This document shows positions 57,800-64,000 of a DNA stretch of 64,000 nucleotides, in pieces (positions within the stretch are counted from its first letter, which is position 1; each line of letters opens with the position of its first letter). Where the stretch lies: positions 73,179 to 137,178 of the forward strand of contig CAYNEM010000007.1 of assembly GCA_964396265.1 (NCBI GenBank), given 5' to 3'. The position numbers and the translations under genes were made by a program. The stretch comes from EA-27 sp964396265. Lineage in GTDB: Archaea; Thermoplasmatota; Thermoplasmata; RBG-16-68-12; EA-27. The notes beneath the pieces were generated by a model. The model was given only the letters and a program-made list of their open reading frames with translations. It did no database searches and was not told where the DNA came from.

Positions 57800-58279
57800 A
57801 TGGGTCCCCCGGCGGGAGCCGTGGACAAGAAGGCGAAGAAGAAGGTCCTGCAGACGATCCCCTACGGCGCGTACGTCGTCGGGACGAAAGCGGAAGACGG
57901 TTCGGACCACCTCATGTTCGGGACATGGCTGATGCAGGCCTCCTTCAAGCCGCCACTCGTGGCGTTCGCGTTCTCCGAGGACAGCCGGACGCTGGCCAAC
58001 GTGCGCCGCACGAAGGCATTCGCCGTCTCGTTCCTGAAGGAGGGGATGAACGAGGTCGCGGAGAGCGTCCTTGACGGCTCCTTCGATTCCGTGAAGACGG
58101 AACGCACACCCTCCGGCCTCCCCGTCGTCCGCGGCGGCGCGGGGTGGATCGAGTGCAAGTCCCTTGATGTCCTCGACCCCGGCGACCATCACGTCGTCCT
58201 CGCGGAGGTCGTCGACGTGGGCGCGGGCAAAGGGAAGCTCCTCCTCCTCGATGCGCTCGGCTGGCACTACGGCGGGTAG
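57800..58279 (+). CDS. Flavin reductase-like FMN-binding protein
   Basis: A 159 aa protein of the flavin-reductase-like (FMN-binding split barrel) family. Features are IPYGAYVVGTKAEDGSDHLM, FGTWLMQASFKPPLVAFAFS with the T-x-x-x-Q-x-S-x-x-P-P flavin motif, AFAVSFLKEGMNEVAE, and GDHHVVLAEVVDVGAG with the D-H-x-x-x-x-x-V motif. It lacks its own oxygenase partner nearby. ATG at 57800. Some archaeal members act as ferric or flavin reductases; the role here is open. Confidence 0.88.
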   Translation: MGPPAGAVDKKAKKKVLQTIPYGAYVVGTKAEDGSDHLMFGTWLMQASFKPPLVAFAFSEDSRTLANVRRTKAFAVSFLKEGMNEVAESVLDGSFDSVKTERTPSGLPVVRGGAGWIECKSLDVLDPGDHHVVLAEVVDVGAGKGKLLLLDALGWHYGG

Positions 58280-58406
58280 CGCAACCGTCGCTCTCTTCAT
58301 CGAAAGGGCTCATCGTTAGAGCAGTCTGCGAATCCATCGGTGATTCTCAGACAAGCAGTTTAAAGGGGACGAAGTTGCGCTCCGCAGCCCAGACGCGGGG
58401 TAGACC

Positions 58407-61400
58407 GTGCTCGTGAGCGAACGCATCCGGGCCACACTGGTGGCCAGCCTTCTCGCCTCTGGCGTTCTGATTGGCTTCGATCTCGCCAGCGAGAGGGCGT
58501 CCGCCGCCAGCTGGACCGTGAGCGTCGTCGATTCCCTCGGCAATGTGGGCGCCTACTCCGAGATCGCCGTCGACGCCGCAGGACGCCCTCACATCAGCTA
58601 TGAGGATGCGACGACACAGTCCCTGAAGCACGCGTGGCACGACGGGGTGGCGTGGAACCTCGAGACCGTTCGCGCGGTGGGGTGCACGGAGATCTTCACG
58701 TCCCTCGCGCTCGACAGCCTGGGCCGTCCTCACATCGCATACCATTCCTGCGGCAGCCTCAACCACTCGTGGTGGACGGGCATCGCGTGGATCCATGAGA
58801 CGGTCAGCAGCCCGAGCGTCGGCCGGCATAACTCGCTCGCCCTCGATTCCGCGGACCGTCCGCGCATCTCCTACTACGACGATGGCAACCGATGGCTCCA
58901 GTACGCCGAGTGGAACGGGACCGCGTGGAACATCCAGGCGGCGGACACGGCAAACTTGGTGGGGGAGTGGAACTCGCTCGCGCTCGACAGCCTCGAGCGC
59001 CCGCACATCAGTTACTACCGGAGGAACGGCAACAACCTCCGTTACGTGAAGTGGAACGGGACCGCGTTCGAGAACTCGCTGGTCGATAGCGCTGGCCAGG
59101 TGGGCTTCGACTCGTCCCTCGCGCTGGACGGAAACGACTACGGGCACATCGCGTACCACGGGTCCAGCGCCCGGGTCCTGAAGTACGCGCGCTGGGACGG
59201 CGCCCTCTGGAACGTCCAGACCGTGGACACGGTCGGCCCGGGCGGCACGGTAGGCTCCCAGGCGCTCGCCCTCGACGCTGCTGAGAATCCCCAGATCGCA
59301 TACCAGGACATCACCGCGGGGAACCTGAAGTACGCGCGATGGACCGGGACCGCGTGGAACCTCACGGTGGTCGATGCGTCCCTGAGCGATGTGGGCAGCT
59401 GGCCGAGCCTCGCGCTCGACGGCAATGGGACCGCGCACGTGAGCTACTACGACGCGACGGCCGGGGACCTCAAGTACGCGGTGCTGACGAACCTCCCGCC
59501 CACGACGCCCTCCACTCCCTCTGGCCCGACGCCGGGAGTCACGGGGACCTCCTACCCGTACTCCACATCGGCCGCGGACCCGGACGGGGACCCCATCATG
59601 TACACGTTCGATTGGGGGGACGCCACGACGTCCGACACGGGTTTCAATGCCTCCGGGGTGCCCGTCACCCTCTCACATGCATGGGCCGCTGCCGGATCGT
59701 ACGCAGTCCGGGTCCGGGCGAAGGATGTCGGCGGAGCGCTCTCCGGCTGGAGCGCCGCCCTTACCGTCACGATCGTCTCACCGCCAACGGCCCCGCTCAT
59801 CCTGGGCGCGGTGGCGGGAGACGCGCAAATCAATCTCACGTGGTCGGCACCCGCATCCGATGGCGGCTCTCCGATCACGAACTACAGAGTCTACCGGGGG
59901 ACGATGCCGGGAGGCGAGGTCTTCCTCGTAGAGATCGGGAACCTGCTCACGTACCTCGACCTGGGGCTCACGAACGGGCAGGCGTACTACTATTATGTCA
60001 CCGCGGTGAACTGGGCGGGGGAGGGCCCTGCGTCGAACGAGGCCACCGCCACCCCGGCCGGAGCGCCGGGTGCCCCGACGGGATTGGCGGCGTCCCCCGG
60101 AGATATGCAGGTCATTCTCACGTGGACGGCACCCGCATCGGACGGTGGCTCTCCGATCACGAACTACAGGATTCACCGGGGTCTTTCCCCAGGCGGGGAG
60201 GCATTCCTGGTGCAGATCGGGAACGTTCTCACGCACACGGATCTCGGACTGACGAACGGCGTGACGTACTACTATCAGGTCAGCGCCGTCAACGCCATCG
60301 GGGAAGGTCCCCAGTCGAACGAGGCGAATGCGACTCCGGCTCCGGCTCCGTCGGTGCCTTCTGCGCCGCAGGCTCTCGGAGGGGTGGCCGGAAACGCGCA
60401 GGTTGATCTCACGTGGTCCGCGCCTGTTTCCGATGGCGGCTCTCCGATCACGAATTACACAATCTATCGAGGCCTGTCGTCCGGAGGCGAGGCGTTCCTC
60501 CTCCAAATCGGGAACGTCCTAACATACACGGACCTTGGACTCACGAACGGCGTGACGTACTACTATCAGGTCAGCGCCGTGAACGCGGTCGGGGAAGGGC
60601 CGCTCTCGAACGAGGCGAATGCGACCCCCGCCACGACTCCCTCCGCGCCCATGACGCTGGCGGCAACGTCCGGAGACAGTCAAGTCGACCTCACATGGTC
60701 CGCACCTGTTTCCGATGGCGGCTCTCCGATCAGGAACTACCGGATCCACCGGGGTCTTTCGTCCGGAGGCGAGGCGTTCCTCCTCCAGATCGGGAACGTC
60801 CTAACATACACGGATCTCGGACTGACGAACGGCGTGACGTACTATTACACAGTCAGTGCCGTCAACGCCATGGGCGAGGGCCCGCAGTCGAACGAGGCAA
60901 ATGCGACTCCGTCTGTGGCTCCGTCGGTGCCCTCCGCGCCGCAGGCCCTTGGAGGGGTGGCCGGAAACGCGCAGGTTGATCTCACGTGGTCCGCGCCTGT
61001 TTCCGATGGCGGCTCTCCGATCACGAATTACACAATCTATCGAGGCCTGTCGTCCGGCGGTGAGGCGTTCCTGGTCCAGATCGGGAACGTCCTCACGTAC
61101 ATGGACCTCGGACTGACGAACGGCGTCTCGTACTACTACGAGGTCAGCGCCGTGAACGCGGTTGGAGAGGGGCCGCTTTCGAACGAGGCGAGCGCGACCC
61201 CCGCCACGATTCCCTCCGCGCCCACCGGGCTGGCGGCGACGCCCGGGAACAGTCAAGTCATCCTCACGTGGTCCGCGCCCGGTTCCGATGGCGGCGCAAC
61301 GATCACGAACTACCGGATTCACCGGGGCCTATCGTCAGGCGCTGAGGCATTCCTTGTCCAGATCGGCAACGCACTCACGCACACGGATCTCGGACTGACG

Positions 61401-62882
61401 AACGGCGTGCCGTACTACTACGAGGTCAGCGCGGTGAACTCGGTCGGAGAGGGGCCGCTTTCGAACGAGGCGAGCGCGACCCCCGCTACCGTCCCCACGG
61501 AGCCCTTGAACCTCTTGGCGTTCGCCGCCAGCGCCCAGATCACACTCACTTGGAATTCCCCCGCCTCCGACGGCGGTCTCTCGATCAGCAACTATCGCGT
61601 GTACCGCGGACTCGCCCCAGGGACGGAAGTGTTCCTCGTCGAGATCGGCGCGGTCCTGACGTACCTCGACGGCGGCCTCCTGAACGGCCAGGAGTACTGC
61701 TATATCGTCAGCGCGGTCAACGCGGTCGGAGAAAGCCCCCAGTCGACCGAGGCGTGTGCCACACCGATGGCCGGACCAAGCGTGCCTTCAGCCCCTCTGG
61801 CATTGGCGGCACTAGGCGGCGACGCACAGGTCGTCTTGACGTGGGGGGCGCCGGCCTCCGACGGCGGCTCCGTGATTACGAACTATCGGGTGCACCGGAG
61901 CATCACGTCCGGCACGGAAGTCTTCCAGGTCGAGATCGGGAATGTCCTCACGTACACCGACGTGACCGGTGTCAACGGTCAGATCTACTATTATCAGGTG
62001 AGCGCGGTGAACGCGGTGGGCGAGGGACCTCGATCCGGCGAGGCCTCCGCGACCCCGTCGAGCCCTCCGACCCCCCCTTCCGCCCCGCAGAATCTGGCGG
62101 CGACGGGAGGGAACGGGGTCGTCGCTCTCACGTGGCAGGCTCCCTCGAGCGACGGAGGCTCGCCCGTGACGAACTACCGGCTCTACCGGGGGATCATCGC
62201 CGGCGGAGAGGCCTTCCTGTTCGAGACGGGGAACGTCGTTGCCTACAGCGACACAGGCGTCGCGAACGGCCAGACGTACTACTACGTGGTCCGAGCCAGG
62301 AACGGAGTCGGCGAGGGTTCGTCATCGAACGAGGCGAGCGCAACGCCGTTGGCCCCACCGAACCAGCCGCCCACCTGCACGTTCATGGCGCCGATCCCGA
62401 ACGAAACGATCTCCGGGGTGTACACGGTCCTCGGCATCGCGACAGACCCGGATGGGAGCGTCCAGTTCGTCGAGGTGCGGATCGACGGCGGGGCCTGGAA
62501 CCTCGCGACCCTGGGCCCCTCGTGGAGCTACGCGTTGAACACGGCGACCACTTCCGATGGTCCTCACTCGATCAGCGCGCGGTCCTACGATGGGTCGAAC
62601 TACTCCGCGGAGGTCACCGTCACGATCACCGTTCGCAACGCGGGCACGCCGCCGCCGGGAGATTCGGCCTTCGAGGGGCGTTGGTTTTGGGCAGCACTCT
62701 TGCTCGCGATCGTTCTCGGAATTCTCTTCTGGATCTTCTTCGTCCGCAGACGCAAAGAAAAAGACGAGGAAGAACCGGAATTCGTGAAGGAGGCGTCCCG
62801 GAACGCGATGAACGTGGCCGAGTCGCCGCCACCGCCTGCGGAACCGGATTCCTTCGCCGAGGGTGAGAATCCGCTTGAATGA
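58407..62882 (+). CDS. Giant surface protein: beta-propeller-like repeats, PKD, nine FN3 domains, C-terminal anchor
   Basis: A 1491 aa exported protein. A signal peptide (residues 1-34, VASLLASGVLIGF) precedes about seven 45-residue repeats (35-355) with LALDSLGRPHISYYD-type cores, like sialidase/BNR propeller blades. A PKD-like domain follows (DPDGDPIMYTFDWGD...GSYAVRVRAKD), then nine FN3 domains (about 455-1325) each with an x-x-L-T-W-x-x-P-x-S-D-G-G-S start and ending VGEGP-x-SNEA-x-ATP. An Ig-like domain (ISGVYTVLGIATDPDGSVQF) comes next. One membrane helix (WAALLLAIVLGILFWIFFV) and an acidic cytoplasmic tail end it. Adhesion or binding of an outside polymer is likely. GTG 58407 or 58413. 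Confidence 0.85.
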   Translation: MLVSERIRATLVASLLASGVLIGFDLASERASAASWTVSVVDSLGNVGAYSEIAVDAAGRPHISYEDATTQSLKHAWHDGVAWNLETVRAVGCTEIFTSLALDSLGRPHIAYHSCGSLNHSWWTGIAWIHETVSSPSVGRHNSLALDSADRPRISYYDDGNRWLQYAEWNGTAWNIQAADTANLVGEWNSLALDSLERPHISYYRRNGNNLRYVKWNGTAFENSLVDSAGQVGFDSSLALDGNDYGHIAYHGSSARVLKYARWDGALWNVQTVDTVGPGGTVGSQALALDAAENPQIAYQDITAGNLKYARWTGTAWNLTVVDASLSDVGSWPSLALDGNGTAHVSYYDATAGDLKYAVLTNLPPTTPSTPSGPTPGVTGTSYPYSTSAADPDGDPIMYTFDWGDATTSDTGFNASGVPVTLSHAWAAAGSYAVRVRAKDVGGALSGWSAALTVTIVSPPTAPLILGAVAGDAQINLTWSAPASDGGSPITNYRVYRGTMPGGEVFLVEIGNLLTYLDLGLTNGQAYYYYVTAVNWAGEGPASNEATATPAGAPGAPTGLAASPGDMQVILTWTAPASDGGSPITNYRIHRGLSPGGEAFLVQIGNVLTHTDLGLTNGVTYYYQVSAVNAIGEGPQSNEANATPAPAPSVPSAPQALGGVAGNAQVDLTWSAPVSDGGSPITNYTIYRGLSSGGEAFLLQIGNVLTYTDLGLTNGVTYYYQVSAVNAVGEGPLSNEANATPATTPSAPMTLAATSGDSQVDLTWSAPVSDGGSPIRNYRIHRGLSSGGEAFLLQIGNVLTYTDLGLTNGVTYYYTVSAVNAMGEGPQSNEANATPSVAPSVPSAPQALGGVAGNAQVDLTWSAPVSDGGSPITNYTIYRGLSSGGEAFLVQIGNVLTYMDLGLTNGVSYYYEVSAVNAVGEGPLSNEASATPATIPSAPTGLAATPGNSQVILTWSAPGSDGGATITNYRIHRGLSSGAEAFLVQIGNALTHTDLGLTNGVPYYYEVSAVNSVGEGPLSNEASATPATVPTEPLNLLAFAASAQITLTWNSPASDGGLSISNYRVYRGLAPGTEVFLVEIGAVLTYLDGGLLNGQEYCYIVSAVNAVGESPQSTEACATPMAGPSVPSAPLALAALGGDAQVVLTWGAPASDGGSVITNYRVHRSITSGTEVFQVEIGNVLTYTDVTGVNGQIYYYQVSAVNAVGEGPRSGEASATPSSPPTPPSAPQNLAATGGNGVVALTWQAPSSDGGSPVTNYRLYRGIIAGGEAFLFETGNVVAYSDTGVANGQTYYYVVRARNGVGEGSSSNEASATPLAPPNQPPTCTFMAPIPNETISGVYTVLGIATDPDGSVQFVEVRIDGGAWNLATLGPSWSYALNTATTSDGPHSISARSYDGSNYSAEVTVTITVRNAGTPPPGDSAFEGRWFWAALLLAIVLGILFWIFFVRRRKEKDEEEPEFVKEASRNAMNVAESPPPPAEPDSFAEGENPLE
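60384..61140 (+). repeat. Recently duplicated FN3 pair within the surface-protein gene
   Basis: A ~120-nt stretch around 60384 recurs almost unchanged 573 nt later (191 codons, two FN3 units). The third and fifth FN3 domains are near identical even at silent sites, whereas other units differ much more. This points to recent duplication or gene conversion. Confidence 0.8.
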
Positions 62883-62917
62883 GGCCCGCAGCGCTGGGAC
62901 ACTTTCCCCGGTTCGCA

Positions 62918-63085
62918 TCATTGCGACTGACGCGACTTCGTCGGCGGCTTGATCGCTGCTTCCTTGCCTTTGACGATTGCGAGGAAGAACAGGAAGAGGA
63001 TCACAAGGGTGATTCCTGACGAGATGATTTCGTTGTACGGCGCGCCGAACGGTCCCCCGACGATGTCCTCCAAGAACTCGAGCAT
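62918..63085 (-). CDS. Small single-helix membrane protein
   Basis: A 55 aa protein: MLEFLEDIVGGPFGAPYNEI, then the membrane helix SSGITLVILFLFFLAIVKGK, then a basic tail ending RQSQ. It has the layout of a small inner-membrane peptide. The ATG at 63085 is the only start that gives this frame without running into the neighbouring gene remnant. No family is recognised. Confidence 0.5.
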   Translation of the reverse strand: MLEFLEDIVGGPFGAPYNEIISSGITLVILFLFFLAIVKGKEAAIKPPTKSRQSQ

Positions 63086-63572
63086 GTCGCGACCGTCCTC
63101 AACGAGACGCGGGTCGTGGACGGCGTGGAGACACGGGTCGTCGAGGAACGCGGGATCGAGGGCGGACAAGTCGTCGAGGTCGCGAGGAACTACTTCGCGA
63201 TGTGCACAGAGACGAACAGCGTCTTCTACTTCGGCGAGGACGTCGACATGTATGCCGGCGGGGTGCTCGTGAGCCACAACGGCACGTGGCTCGCCGGCGT
63301 GGGCGGTGCCCGGCCCGGCCTCGTCATGCCCGGGGTCGTGACCCTCGGGTCGCGCTACTTCCACGAGATCGCGCCGGACGTCGCGATGGACCGCGCCGAA
63401 GTGATCAGCCTGGCGGAACAGGTCAGCACCCCGGCGGGGAACTACGCGGGCGTCCTGATGACGAAAGACTACGCCGATCGAGCCGAGCCCCCTGGAATAC
63501 AAATACTACGCCGCCCGCATCGGGCTGATCCAGGACGGCGCGCCCAAGCTCGTGGAGTACGGCTACATCTGA
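63086..63572 (+). pseudogene. Truncated and frameshifted gene remnant (uncharacterised family)
   Basis: The frame reads ATVLNETRVVDGVETRVVEE, then EVARNYFAMCTETNSVFYFG and EDVDMYAGGVLVSHNGTWLA, then GARPGLVMPG and SRYFHEIAPDVAMDRAEV. I recognise this pattern from a family of uncharacterised bacterial/archaeal proteins. The usual N-terminus and signal peptide are missing. Within five Cs at 63488-63492 the frame shifts: with one C fewer it continues PLEYKYYAARIGLIQDGAPK and ends at a TGA at 63572. Truncation plus frameshift indicate a decayed gene, although the shift could also be a sequencing error. Confidence 0.7.
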
Positions 63573-63595
63573 ATGGGACGTGACTTCCGATCAAC

Positions 63596-63647
63596 GGAGG
63601 GAGAGGCCCCCTCGAGACCCCACCCCAGAACTCCCCCCTCTCCCTCC
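63596..63647 (+). repeat. 11-bp inverted repeat upstream of rnpB
   Basis: GGAGGGAGAGG (63596-63606) and CCTCTCCCTCC (63637-63647) are perfect complements separated by a 30-nt C-rich loop. It could be a transcript-end hairpin for the upstream remnant, or fortuitous purine/pyrimidine bias. Confidence 0.5.
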
Positions 63648-63689
63648 ATAACCCTTAAGCCGAGGCCGGGGAATCCGTCTGCCGCCAGG

Positions 63690-64000
63690 AGACCGTGGAC
63701 GGCTGACGGTGCCCGCAAGGGCGCTGAGGAAAGTCCCCCCTCCGCACACAAGGTGGCCCGGCGCAAGCCGGGGTCCCGAGAGGGACGGCAAGGGCGCAGA
63801 CACGACACAGCCGCGGCCGAGGATGATGCGCGGGCGCGCAGGAAGGCGCGGACGTTGGCCGCGGAGGCGCAGGGGTCCGGATGTGGACCCCGATGGTGAG
63901 ACGGCGACACCCCGCCGGAGCAAGTCCAAGTAGGCCCCGCAAGGGGCCAGGTCGGACGCTCAGTCCAATGCCGTCGGAACAGAAGGGGGCTTACGACGGT
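63690..64000 (+). ncRNA. rnpB: RNase P RNA
   Basis: Conserved core elements of archaeal RNase P RNA are present. GAGGAAAGTCC (63726-63736) is the 5' P4 strand. The 3' core ACAGAAGGGGGCTTA (about 63980-63994) is the universal ACAGAA...GGCTTA strand. GACCGT near 63691 can pair with ACGGT at the window's right edge as P1, so the gene appears nearly complete within the window. Internal GC-rich helices lie between. A TATA-like CTTAAG lies about 35 nt upstream. Confidence 0.93.

Noticed and set aside
63690..64000. Coding frames of up to 115 aa over the right end
   Set aside because: The sequence matches RNase P RNA core elements, and the frames have no protein signature.

Overview
The window is archaeal and GC-rich. 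The evidence is aIF6, ribosomal proteins L31e, L39e and S19e, a PDCD5-family protein, the pterin enzyme MptE, a TrmB regulator, isoprenoid-lipid enzymes (GGPP synthase and two geranylgeranyl reductases), a tRNA-Tyr with an intron at 37/38, and an archaeal RNase P RNA. Many genes have a TATA element about 25-28 nt before the start codon and no Shine-Dalgarno site, as in leaderless archaeal transcripts. DUF835 and DUF373 proteins, KaiC-like ATPases, NG-repeat surface proteins and a complex I cluster without NuoEFG suggest an uncultured high-GC member of Thermoplasmatota. That placement is inference, not a phylogeny.

Layout. 1-6.7 kb: end of gcvPA and gcvPB, a zinc-ribbon gene, mptE, a DUF373 membrane protein, then a translation cluster (aIF6-L31e-L39e-PDCD5-S19e). 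6.7-18.4 kb: a minus-strand operon of a winged-helix regulator, an intact KaiC-like ATPase, a degenerate KaiC-like/zinc-ribbon/SAP/membrane protein, a large NG-repeat surface protein and a DUF835 protein; then ubiX and a DUF885 hydrolase; then a second DUF835 protein fused to an ectodomain. 18.5-25.9 kb: trmB, isoprenoid genes, an aCPSF2-like beta-CASP nuclease, thioredoxin, an Mrp ATPase and tatA. 26-36.4 kb: a Tat-exported type II DMSO-reductase-family molybdoenzyme operon, a divergent NarO/DmsR-like regulator, a CBS protein, tatC and a sulfite-oxidase-fold protein. 36.5-47.5 kb: an eleven-gene complex I operon (A, C, D, H, J1, J2, K, L, M, M2, N) with no nuoB or nuoI. 47.5-58.3 kb: VapBC, MNT-HEPN and HTH-RelE-like modules among housekeeping genes (mfnA, dinB, malic enzyme, tRNA-Tyr) and a trypsin-like protease. 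58.4-64 kb: a giant FN3 surface protein, a decayed gene and rnpB.

How it fits together. The complex I modules and the exported molybdoenzyme imply a respiratory chain that ends in an oxyanion, sulfoxide or related acceptor outside the membrane. TatA and TatC flank the molybdoenzyme locus, and a TorD-like chaperone lies inside it. A cysteine-rich HTH_10 regulator is divergent from that operon. Three copies of a CCCGAAC-N2-GTTCGGG inverted repeat lie at the promoters of the operon, of the regulator itself and of the CBS gene, which suggests a local redox regulon. The best candidate for an undescribed system is the KaiC/DUF835 module at 6.8-18.4 kb, which puts several RecA-like domains beside zinc ribbons, a SAP-like domain and membrane-anchored sensor-like proteins.
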